DNA of 64,000 nucleotides from Ctenosaura bakeri (Eukaryota > Chordata > Lepidosauria > Squamata > Iguanidae). Where the stretch lies: assembly GCA_948474755.1 (NCBI GenBank), contig CAOLHI010001138.1, positions 186,001-250,000 of the forward strand, read 5' to 3'. The position numbers were made by a program, and so were the translations under genes. The notes under the pieces are model-generated. The model had not been told where the DNA came from and ran no database searches. It saw only the letters and a list, made by a program, of their open reading frames with translations. Position 1 is the first letter of the stretch. Each line of letters begins with the position of its first letter. Positions 1 to 9,570 of this stretch are shown piece by piece.

Positions 1-1757
1 AATGTCTCCCCATGTTACATTTACCAGTCCTGGCCAATAGGTCTTCAGAAAGCATTATCTCTTTTCTGGTTTGAAGCTGTTGTGTAGTCCAATTAGTACA
101 GGAAAAGACAATACAAACACTTAGGTAAAATGAAATTTTGTCTGAATGCAACATAAGAACTATATTCTGGTTGAGCTATTCTGGGGAACATTTAGACCCA
201 TAAATAAATCTACACATATCTTAAGAGAGTGGTAGGGAAGATATAGCTTCCAAGATTCATTCGGCACCCTGTGGTCTCCCACCCACTGTTTTTGTTTTGT
301 TTTTTTACACTAACCGCCACCCACACCCATAACAATTTGCCATGTTTTGAAACCCATCAAGAATGGCTTAGGCCCAGGAGCTAACTTTATTTAACATCGA
401 AGTGAACAGAAGTTGAACTCTGATATTCCCTTGTTAACTCAAGGCCTAAATTAGCTAAGGTGGGTGAAATGTTGCAAAATGTGTGGGAGGGTGTTTTTAG
501 TGGGAAAAAAAGTTAAAAATGAGGCTAAAGGGTACTGTAGCTGTGGCAGGGAGGTACAAAATAAAAGCATTCCTTCTCCAAAGAAGAAATCTGCTTGCCC
601 AAGGAAATTTACTGTCAGTCTCCAAATAGCACTGCAGAGAGTGAGACACTGAAAATTGCTCAAACCCAGAACTCTTAAATTTGCTGTTCTTGCATTTCCT
701 TGGTCACCTTGCCTGTGCCTTTTCTTTGAATGCTTAAACTGTATTATCAAATGTTCAACTAAAGTTTAACGTTAACTGCAAAGTTAGAAATTTGCTAATT
801 GAAAGGGCAGGGGAATAGACTTCTCTCTCTCTCTCACTCACTCTCTTGGTATATTTATTTACCATTTTTTTTTAAAAAAATCTTACTCTAAAGAGCAGAA
901 TTCTTATTTGAGTTGAATTCTTGTTGGGGAAGTAAGGCCCTCATTTCGCCGTCCCCACTCCATAGCTATACCTTGAGTGGAAAGTGCACGACATTAGAGA
1001 TGTAGCCCTGCAGGGAATACGTCCCTCATCCTCAGGCAGTTACCTATCTTAAGAGTGGTTGGTCGTTCTGTGATCACCATGCTGATCAGAGGCTGCACTG
1101 GTTTATCAGCACAAGAGAAACAAGCAGTTTTGTACCAGTAGACAGTGATGTAACAGTATATAGCAGTAGGAGAGTATGTGGTTAAGATGTGAGCTAAAGA
1201 AATGAAAATGTGTACCTTTTTAGAGCTGTTTCAGCTATTATAGAAATGTTCAGCAACCATATTTGATCAACTAATTGATTAAAAATCTTTCAATATATTG
1301 AAATTGTGTTCCAAATCAGTTGGGCAGAGGATTTTTTAAAAGAAGAAAATATTATTTTTAACAGTGAACCCCCCACCCCGCATGTATCAGGACCATCATA
1401 GAAAAGACAATTATCCTGTCTTATTTCTGTAATGTGATTCTTGTTATAACGTGCATAATGTAAACCAGAGGTGGGGAGAGTGTGGTCCCAGGAGCCCCTG
1501 CTGGTCCTTCCATTTTTTCAGCATAATTTTGTTTTGTTTTTTCTGAAAACCATGAAGAAAGGCCCCCAAATGTGCAAAATACCACAGCACACACCAGAAT
1601 GTCCAAATACCTATTTTCATATAGTCCTTTGATGTGAAATATGACATCACTTTAGATCCTAAAGGAAAGATTTTTAATGTTTTACACTTTTGAAATGTAT
1701 GAAAATTAAATCAAATGCTTCCACTACTTTTGTTGCTGCATGCAAAAGTATGCAGAT
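1..1757. other. AT-rich unique-looking sequence, no gene recognised
   Basis: No coding region, RNA gene or clear repeat is recognised. The open frames here are under 100 codons, overlap on opposite strands and show no domain. There is a short CT-rich run near 821-845. A weak match to a squamate DNA-transposon end ('cagaggtggggag') occurs near 1466, too short to classify. Confidence 0.5.
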
Positions 1758-1760
1758 ATC

Positions 1761-1764
1761 ATCG

Positions 1765-1800
<36 letters not shown>

Positions 1801-1801
1801 C
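1761..1801. repeat. (ATCA)n microsatellite
   Basis: About ten tandem copies of a four-base unit. An open frame crossing it reads a repetitive NQSI-type peptide, which is an artefact of the repeat. Confidence 0.95.
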
Positions 1802-2079
1802 ACCTCATGCAAATAGGCACCAAGATTTTATCCATCAAGGGAAAGCCCTACAGAAATGACAGTGCTGGCCAAAAGGCAACATTTGGGAATTCTCAAAGCC
1901 TACACTTGTCCCCTTTTCTCTCTCTCTCTTTTAAAACAAGAAGTGGTTCTGAGATTGACATGTAAAACAAGGCCAGCCCTACTTATGAAACCTGAAGATT
2001 CACAAAGAAAAATGTAATGTGTTTCGCAGAGGATATGTGTATTTGTGCAGATTTGGAAAAGGTGATTCATTTCCTCATA

Positions 2080-2263
2080 CAGAATCATAGAAATGTAGAG
2101 TCGGAAGAGACCACATGGACCATCCAGTCCAACCTCCTGCCATGCAGGAACACCCTCAAAGCACTCCCAACAGATGGCCATCCAGCCTCTGCTTAAAAAC
2201 CTCCAAAGAAGGAGACTCCACTACACTCCGAGGCAGCATATTCCCTACATCAGCAGGGGGTAG
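2080..2263 (-). mobile_element. CR1 LINE, 3'-end fragment
   Basis: On the minus strand this ends in the CR1-type short terminal repeat (plus-strand 'agaatcatagaa'). It carries the end of the CR1 reading frame and 3' UTR, including the stretch encoding 'CLGVVESPS'-like and 'GWPSVGSALR'-like sequence in antisense. The plus-strand text at about 2176-2250 is nearly the same as the 3' end of the long CR1 copy at 51.47 kb, so the family assignment is internally supported. It is a 5'-truncated copy, as usual for CR1. Confidence 0.85.
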
Positions 2264-3032
2264 GTGGGTGGGTGAGAACTGTATGAAAATGACATATGTC
2301 ACTGAGGGGTTCTTTTAGGCAGGAAACCTTCAAAATTTCAGATGTGTAAATGCAGAGCCTACTTAATTATGGTGGGGAAAAAAAACAGTTTTAGACTTGC
2401 TTTCTGTTCAGTCAGCGCAAAAGTCACAGAAAGGACAATAGGGTGATGGTTTGGAGCATAGAGTAGCAGAGGCAGAACTTGAATCCTCTGCAATTTCCAG
2501 ATGAACACCTAAATATGCCACCTTTCCTGGTCACAAAGATTCTACAAAAGTTCTAACATTTCTGCTCTTGCGGGGGGGGGAGGGGAGAACTGGCAAAGAG
2601 TACAGAACAGTGAAACAGTCCTGGCAAATATAACTTGAACATTAGAGGCTACACCTGTCAATCACAAAGCAACAGCTGTCCTCCTCTGCCCACTCCTCTG
2701 GCATTGTCTTTATATGGGATACAGAGGAGAAATCTCTCTTTTTTTATGCACTGTTTTGATGCAGCTAAATCCAGTCCAGCCTCAGAACACATCCTCCCCT
2801 CAACTCATGGAATTTGGAGGAGAGGTCCTCTGGGAAAGGACCTCTAATTAATAATTGTTATGGCCTTTTGGAAAGGGCTTGACTGAGTCACCCCACATTG
2901 ATTAGGGAAAAAATCAAGAGGGATCCCTGCATCAGCTGGCTGGCACCCACAGTGGCTAGCTCAGAGGTTGCATTGTGATAAAATGGTCCCAGGTGAAGCC
3001 ATACACTGTATCTGGCCCCATTGTTTTATAGT
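2264..3032. other. Unannotated spacer
   Basis: No gene or clear repeat seen. Contains a G run near 2573-2581. It ends at the three-base duplication AGT that borders the next DNA transposon. Confidence 0.5.
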
Positions 3033-3592
3033 GACCTTTTCAGCACGAGGTGTGAGAAGTGGTTCACACTGTTTCATGGCATATTTAAATAACATGGCTT
3101 TCCTTCATTATTTTCTGCTCCTCTCCCCGATTTAAAGCATTTTCCTGCAGAGGAGTGCAAGTTAGTGCATCTGCACTACCTCCTTGCTGGCTGCTTCCCT
3201 GGCTGTTCTCACCCTGCCCTGGTGGCTGTGATTGGCCGGGTTTGTTTGTTTTTGTTTGGTTCCGTTTGTGCGTACCTATGTAAGTATGTACTATGTACTT
3301 CATATCTACTTTTGGCCTTACAGCCTGCCCCTCTACTGCTCACCAATCCACACTAGTGCAGATGTATGTTTCCATATCAGTGCAAAACCCCAAATCTACT
3401 TTGATGTCGGAATGTGAATCAGATTTTTTCTGGTTTTCAAATACTGCGCTTTCCCACCACATGGGAGTGCATTAGCAGAGGATTCTATGCAGAATGACAG
3501 AAAATAATGTGAGGCTACTTCAGTCCTATGTACAGAACAATACGATGCTACAATGTAGTAACCCGCAGTAATGACCCTGTGCAGAAAGGGCC
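3033..3592. mobile_element. Non-autonomous DNA transposon, GGCC-type ends, 3-bp TSD
   Basis: The left end reads GACCTTTTCAGCAC. The right end is the inverted counterpart GTGCAGAAAGGGCC. Both sides are flanked by AGT (3030-3032 and 3593-3595), giving a perfect three-base target duplication. The 560-bp interior has only short frames and no transposase. The ends match six other copies in this window. A three-base duplication and GG-starting ends suggest the PIF/Harbinger superfamily, but CACTA or Zator-like groups also make three-base duplications, so the superfamily is inferred. Confidence 0.7.
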
Positions 3593-3989
3593 AGTGCTAA
3601 GCAAAGTGCTATCTCTATTGATATAATGCACGGTTGGATGAAAATATCTCATTCGTGTCACAAAACAAGACTGGCTAGGTTTTTAATATTTTATTGTATC
3701 AGGGATTTTGAATGAATTATCTTGGGCAACAGTATTGCTACTTACCATTTTGGGAAGCTCCGAACTTTCCCTTGAATTAAGGCAGCCAGTCCAAACAGTG
3801 TTTTTTCTTGCTTGTTCTGTGAATTCAATGTTTAACCTCTGTTCAAAGGTATTATGAAAAGCCCATTCACTGAACGCTTTCTGTAAATGTCCCAATCATT
3901 TTAAGAGATCTCATTTTTATAAGTTCACAATACGGGCACTTGCCCAATATCTTTAATAAATCAACTTTATATGATAAAAGTGGAATAAG

Positions 3990-4262
3990 ATGCAGTTGAA
4001 TGTTTAGGTCATGAGCCTATATGATCTTTGCTGCTTGACGGCCAGCTATACAAACCCTTTGCTCTTGCAATATGTTAGATCAAAGGTCTTAACATGTAAC
4101 AGCTGTTATTAAACCATCATGCATCACACAGTTAGCCAATTTCAAATTGTTCTGACATTATTTATGTCCCCTTTGCTTTTTTCAAAAAGAGTGAATTAAC
4201 ATATGCAAATGAACAGTGACCTTTTATTTTTCTGTAACACAAGTGGCATATTTAGCCATGGA
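3990..4262. promoter_or_regulatory. Candidate conserved non-coding element
   Basis: Unique-looking sequence dense in known transcription-factor words: TCF/LEF-like 'gatcaaagg' near 4078, the E-box palindrome 'aacagctgtt' near 4099, a perfect POU octamer 'atgcaaat' near 4204, several TTAAT/ATTA cores and a 'gatctttgctg' word near 4023. No repeat similarity is seen. That this is a conserved enhancer is inference from motif density only. Confidence 0.3.
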
Positions 4263-4484
4263 TAATGAAATGGTTATCAGCAGATATTAGGGATGATGTG
4301 AATATGTACTGTCTGAAAATCAGTAAGCCTGAGATAATTTTCCATCTAAATTGTCTTGCTTTGAAAATCCAAAACAACAAAGGCACAATTTACAGAGCTT
4401 TACAGACAATGTTTTATATTGTCATTTCAGTGTGGGCAGAGGTGAAACGGTGGCTTATCCACCATTTTTAACAAGCTGCCAGCT

Positions 4485-4610
4485 CCCCAGTGGGCAATCT
4501 TGGGTGCATTACACACTCTCAGCTTCAAAAAAAACCCTGTGGTAGGTTTGCCTTGGAGTCTCCATAAGTCAGAAATGATTTGAAGGCACACAACAGCAGC
4601 AACAACTACC
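4485..4610 (+). mobile_element. Sauria-type SINE, 3' half
   Basis: Contains the SINE body words 'acacactctcag', 'aaaccctgtggtaggtttg' and the Bov-B-related tail 'cataagtcagaaatg ... gaaggcacacaacagcagcaac'. The tRNA-derived head is missing or too diverged. Other copies in this window share the same order of words. Confidence 0.85.
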
Positions 4611-4852
4611 ACCACTACCTGCTGGGAGATGAGAAGACAGACTGACTGTTGTACTGAACCTCATTGAAACCAACGGTGTGGAGACTTCAAGCCGGGATGT
4701 CAGAGGAACTTTATCAGGGAGCTGTTCATGGAAGATTCAATGCTTTTTCTGCCTCTCCTTACCCTTCATATGGTTTACTTCATATTCTCTTGCCCACAAA
4801 TTTGTACTTGTGGGGATTTTCACAGACATTACTGAGATATCTGAAGTAGATA

Positions 4853-5030
4853 TGACATTTCTGCACTAGACTGTTATAGCTATTATATCACTTTCAACAT
4901 TCTATGGAATCCTGGGGTTTGCAGTTTTGGGAAGGACTGGCTGGCCCCTCCCAAAACTGCAAACCCCAGGATTCCATAGAATGTTGACAGTGGAATAATA
5001 GCACTATAATAGTCTAGTGCAGAAATGGCT
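4853..5030. mobile_element. Palindromic MITE, older copy
   Basis: The whole 178 bp folds on itself: 'catttctgcactagactgtt' at the left is the inverse of the right end, and 'ggaatcctggggtttgcagt' at about 4908 returns inverted at about 4955-4975. The centre is near 4940. It is closely related to the cleaner copy at 28130-28309. The flanking three bases do not match, so the target duplication has decayed. Confidence 0.85.
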
Positions 5031-5714
5031 TGTGTCTCCCCCACACAAACACATTGACAGAGCTCCTCTGTAATGACAGAGGGGCACCTCTACTGCCTCC
5101 TAACTCCCACTAATGAGCAGATCTGGGAGTTAGACCTGCTTTTCTTTATGCTGTGAAAAAAAAATCATTTGCTTTTGATCTAGTTGTTTATTTGTTGAAG
5201 GATGTATGATGATATACTCAGTATTGAGTTTTATTAGTTTCTTTTTTTAAAGAAGGCGAGAGCAGAATGACGATGGGAGCTCTTCTGTCACATTTATATG
5301 GATGAGTACCTGAAAGGCAGAAGTTGGTTCCTGTGTGTCTTTAGTGTTGCAAAAAGATTTGTATTCCAAGGTTGGAAAGACAAAAAGTTACCATCAATTT
5401 TTCTGCAGTCAGAGGTTCCTACTACTTTATTCATATGTGGATATATATCTGCCAAGTTTGTAGACATTTTTTAAATATGTGGGCAACATTGATTAATATA
5501 AATGCCTGGCTTTACAGCCTCCTTCTTCGTTCTTTCTCTTTCATTCGTTCTTCTTTTTCTTTTTAAATTTGCAACTGAAAACATTTTTTTTCAATGCAGA
5601 GGTACTTATGAATTTTGCTTCTTCTGATTTCTCTCCAGACTTTGGAAGCAAAACTGATGCACTATGAACCCTCTATTATTCTATTTGAGGAATAATACAG
5701 AATTTTGTATAAGG
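5031..5714. other. Unannotated spacer
   Basis: AT-rich sequence with CT-rich patches near 5520-5560. No gene or repeat family recognised. Confidence 0.5.
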
Positions 5715-5905
5715 ACATGGAAATTGTTTTCTTTCATAGACACAAAATCAATTGTTTCCAGGAACACTTAACTATTATGAGCCCTATAAGCTCTATAAGA
5801 GCAACCCAGAGGCCATAAGGTAGCTTTATTCTCCCTATACAGGAGGGAAGAATGAGGTCTGCCCTTGGGCAGGATTTCTTTGATGGATGACCTTCAGCAG
5901 GAAGT

Positions 5906-5929
5906 AGAGAGAGAGAGAGAGAGAGAGAG
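5906..5929. repeat. (AG)n microsatellite inside the L2 copy
   Basis: Twelve AG units lie inside the L2 reverse-transcriptase region, where the related LINE text would normally encode an acidic linker. It probably expanded after insertion. Confidence 0.9.
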
Positions 5930-5932
5930 TGC

Positions 5933-6020
5933 GTGTCTCTCTTAGTTTTTCTGGACCTCTCCACAGCTTTTGATACCATCAACCATGATATCCTTCTTGG
6001 TTACTTCTCTGAGATGATAC
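5933..6020 (+). pseudogene. L2 reverse transcriptase, motif A remnant
   Basis: Encodes 'LVFLDLSTAFDTINHD', the palm motif A of L2/CR1-type reverse transcriptases with the catalytic aspartate present. The frame then runs into the inserted MITE and is lost. Not a host gene. Confidence 0.8.
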
Positions 6021-6023
6021 TTG

Positions 6024-6437
6024 GACCATTTCTGCATGGTGTTGCAGTGCCATTATGGAGGTGGAATGGCAGTGGTCTGCCAGTCGTGCTTTCGCACAAT
6101 GTCACTGTCCTACTGCCATCCCTCCTCCATCCGTCATGATTGTGGGATATTTGCTTAATGAAATAAATCCATTCAGTGCTTGTGATTGCACGATGTTCTC
6201 ATATTTACCTGCCATGCGGAAGGGCAGGAAGCATGATGGAGGTGCTTCTTTCCTCAGTGCAGCATAGGAAAGAGCTTGGCTGGGCTGCAGAAGGCATGTG
6301 CATGTTGCTCATTCTCCCTTCCTCAGGGAACCGGTCAGGTGCAGGGGGATCATTCCTGTTGCACTCCCTTCACAGCAAAGGCAATGCTGGGATTGCAAAG
6401 GGATGATGCAGGAGAGCTCCATTATGTGAAAATGGTG
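6024..6437. mobile_element. Non-autonomous DNA transposon inserted in L2
   Basis: The left end 'gaccatttctgcat' and right end 'atgtgaaaatggt' are imperfect inverted repeats. The right half (about 6250-6420) is similar to 37990-38130 in another copy: 'cagtgcagcataggaaag', 'gaaccggtcaggtgcag' and 'actcccttcacagc' recur in the same order. L2 coding text resumes right after it, which fixes the approximate right boundary. No clean target duplication could be set. Confidence 0.7.
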
Positions 6438-6584
6438 GCATTGTTCTACCATGACTCTGGTCTTTTCTGGAGGGGCAAATCCAGAAGGTGGTGTGGATTG
6501 GACATTGGCTTATAGTGTCCTTCAGGTCTCATCTACATGAAACTGCTGGGAGAGGTTTTCTGGAGATTTGGGTTTTGGTGCCAG

Positions 6585-6740
6585 CAATATGCTGATGAAA
6601 CTCAAGTTTATTTGTCCTCTTCCAAGGATGCTGTTTTAGTTCTAAGCCAGTGTCTGCTGTCAGTAATGAAATAGATGAAGTTGAACAAACTGAACCTTAA
6701 TCTGGACAAGACAGAGGTGTTCCTGGTCTGTCAAAAGGCA
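6585..6740 (+). pseudogene. L2 reverse transcriptase, motif C remnant
   Basis: Reads 'QYADETQVYLSSSKDA' followed by 'MKLNKLNLNLDKTEVFLV'. The family box is YADDTQ, so the second catalytic aspartate is replaced by glutamate. The copy is also interrupted by a stop between the two parts. Dead LINE coding sequence. Confidence 0.8.
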
Positions 6741-7699
6741 AAGAGAATAGGGATTCAACTGGCATTCAACCGGGTACACTTGAAATCTCAGATTTGTGGT
6801 TTGAGTATACTCCTGTATTTAGCCTCCCATATGGAAAACCAGGTCTCCAAGGTGTCCAGAGTGCATTTACACACTTATAATTAGCTATACTCATTCCTAG
6901 AAATGTCATATCTAGCCATGGTAGCACATGCTTTGATTACTTTCTGTTTGGATTAATATAACACACTTTGTTACTTTGGTAACTGTTTCAGACTGTTTTC
7001 AACAGCTCCAAAAGCTGTAGCCAAGATGCTGACGGGGGATGGTTGTAGGAAGTATATGGACGACTAGTTGAAATAGTTTCCCTGGCTGTCTGTGCCTGGA
7101 CAGACTTCAAAGTGGTAATTATGACCTATAAAGTCTTATGGTTTGCCATATTATCTGAAAGGCCATATCTCCCTATACATACCTGTTTGAGTTTTATGAT
7201 CTTCAGAAGTGGGTTTTCTCTCAGTACCATCATCATCAGAGATGTGTTTGGTGAGGACACAGGAGAGACACTTCTTGGTGGCTGCTTGCAAACTATAGAA
7301 TCTTCTCCTATGATATGCTCAGTTGATATTGTCTCTGCTCTTAGGAAAGTCAGAGCTTTTTATTTTGACAGGACTTTGATTTGTAATTGATTCTGCAGAA
7401 GGGCTTTTTCAATGGGATATGTTAGACTTTATGTTTTAAACATGTTTATAAATGCTTGATTTTTAAAAAATGTTTGATTTTGTTGAATGCTTGTATTTTA
7501 CATTGTTTTAATTGCATTTTGTTTTAAACTTATACTGTGAGATACCTTGGGTCCCATATTTGTAGAAAGGTGGGATATAAATTAAAACAAAACAGACAAA
7601 ATGGGGGAAAAAATCAATGATTCACAAACTGGAAACATGCAATATACATTTCAATCATAAACAAAACAGATTATTTGTAATAAAGATCACACTGTTGCT

Positions 7700-8991
7700 T
7701 TACACTCCCATGGAAGCAAAGTGCTGTGAATGATATTGCAACAAAGAGTTTTAACTATATATTGAGCAAGAATGGTCAGATGCCAAGCTTATTTCAGAAA
7801 AGGAAAAAGCACTGGAGACCATATTGCAAACATATGTTGGCTAATGAAGACACCGCAGAATTTCAGAAGAGAATCAGGCTATGTTTCTTGTTTGTTTGTT
7901 ACACCACCTTTCTCCTGACATGGGACCCAAAGCTTTTGACTGTGTAGATCATGAAAAAACACCCCTATAAACTGCAAACAGAAGTGCTATAGTATTTGAT
8001 TTTCCTTATGTATAACCTATACTTATGCTACTGTGAGGATGGAAAATAGTGAAACAGAATGGTTTCCAGTTGGCATGAAGTGGCCAGATAAGAGCACATT
8101 TTAATCATCCTTTTTGTTTATTTTGTACACAGAACATGTCATATGGAAGTGTGATTAGATTTGGAGAAACGAGGAGTGACAATTGGAGGAACAAACACTA
8201 GTAATATAAGAAATGCAAATGACAGCATATAACTAGTAGAAAATAGCAAAAACTTGGAATGACTATTGATGATGAAAATTAAGGAAGAAAGTGCAAAAAC
8301 AGGGTTACAAGTGACTATTAACAAGATAAGAATAATGTCCAAGAAGACTTACATAACTTGGTGGTGGATAATGAAGATATATTTATAAAGCTTTGATATA
8401 CACACGCGCACGCGCGCATACACACACACAGCTCAGTCATCAGTCAAAATGGAGACCATTGTCAAGAAATCTAAGACAAAGAAGAGCAGCCAGAAAGGAA
8501 CAAGATAAGATGCTTGTGTGTAGTAATATGCAATTGAATACCATAATCTAGATGATGCATGCCATGAAATGTCTTGTTTTTTTGTATGCATGTGAAAGCT
8601 TGACAATGGAGAAAGCTGAAAGAAAAAAAAAAGATACACAATTCCTTTGTTTGTGTTGTGCTGGAGGTGAGTTTTATGGATATCATGGACTGCCAAAAAT
8701 CAGACACATGGCGCTTACAGCAGATCAAACCTGAACATTCCCTAGAAGGCAAAAAGACTAAATTGAGGATAGGATACTTTGGATAAATCATGAAGTGACT
8801 TCGCTTAGTAGAAAAGATGATTATGCTTGATAAAGAGGAAGATAATATTACAGATAGATTGACTGAATCAAAGAAGGCACAACTCTGAGATTACAAGACT
8901 GGAGCAAGGCAGTTGGTGACTGGTGCTCCAGCAGATCTCTTATTGACAGGGTTATCATGAGCTGAAGCTAACTTAATAGCACATAGCAAGA
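7700..8991 (+). mobile_element. Bov-B (RTE) LINE, decayed
   Basis: Bov-B landmarks occur in order. 'ccatattgcaaacatatgtt' near 7820 and 'gaatttcagaagagaatcag' near 7858 lie before 'gcttttgactgtgtagatcatg' (RT motif A, AFDCVDH-like) near 7930. The tail near 8920-8985 ends 'tcatgagctgaagctaacttaatagcacatagca'. The same landmarks recur at 44.3 and 58.9 kb. Many indels and an inserted CA/CG microsatellite break it. Confidence 0.8.
8399..8430. repeat. (CA/CG)n microsatellite in Bov-B
   Basis: Alternating purine-pyrimidine run mixing CA and CG steps, inside the Bov-B copy. Confidence 0.9.
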
Positions 8992-9214
8992 AGGACAATT
9001 GTTAAGGATGAAGGAGGAATCCGGGGCTGACAACCACCTATGTGCCTCTGAGATGCTCATTAGCTGTTTGGGGCTGAAATGTTTCATGTGGGGTTGGTTA
9101 TCACTAAGAATGAAACACAAGTTATATGAAAGAAGGTCATTTGTTGGCAACTTTGGCTTTATTTGCATGCCAACTTAAAATATGGCTTTCTTTTAAAGCC
9201 TTTGGGGAGGGGTC

Positions 9215-9365
9215 TAACTATTTTATCCAAAATACAACATAATCCAAAATCCACAAAACATAGATATTTTTAGTGGCCAACCAAAATTGCACAAAATATG
9301 TCATACAAGCTTTTGAAGCTTCACTGGCTTCTTCATTGGACATAGATGTTAAAAATCATGCAGAA
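9215..9365 (-). mobile_element. Single arm of a foldback repeat family
   Basis: Text such as 'ggccaaccaaaattgcacaa', 'acaagcttttgaagcttcac' and 'cttcttcattggacatagatg' matches the left arm of the foldback element at 50598-50992. Only one arm is seen here. The family is common in squamate DNA to my recollection, but I cannot name it. Confidence 0.5.
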
Positions 9366-9409
9366 GAAGAAAAGTGACAATGTTAGAGGTTCTCCACGTA
9401 CATAGTTTT

Positions 9410-9570
9410 AACTGTTTTAGCACATTTTGAATTCTTATTAACATGTTTCAGACTGTAAGTGATCTTTTCCTGTTTTCATATTTAAACATTTATATTGATT
9501 TTATTATATGTTTCCCTGAGATCTTTGAATACAAGGCAGGATATACATATTTAAATAAATAAATATGTTT
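9410..9570 (+). mobile_element. L2-like LINE 3' tail
   Basis: The words 'gtttccctgagatctttgaa' and 'aaggcaggatatacatatttaaataaataaat' correspond to the usual L2-type 3' end with a TAAA tail, compared with 7540-7590. It is short and diverged. Confidence 0.55.

Larger units (their letters stand above)
5730..7595 (+). mobile_element. L2-like LINE, decayed, split by a MITE
   Basis: The 5' part (to about 6023) encodes RT motif A, seen as 'FLDLSTAFDTINHDILL' at about 5945-5995. After a roughly 414-bp MITE the frame resumes with 'SFMSMKLLGEVFWRFG'-type text and the RT catalytic box as 'QYADETQVYLS' near 6585-6615, then 'LNLNLDKTEVFLV' near 6690. The 3' end near 7540-7590 is the L2-type tail ending in 'gtgggatataaattaaa'. 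Frames are broken by stops and shifts, and the third catalytic position reads E in place of D. Confidence 0.8.
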
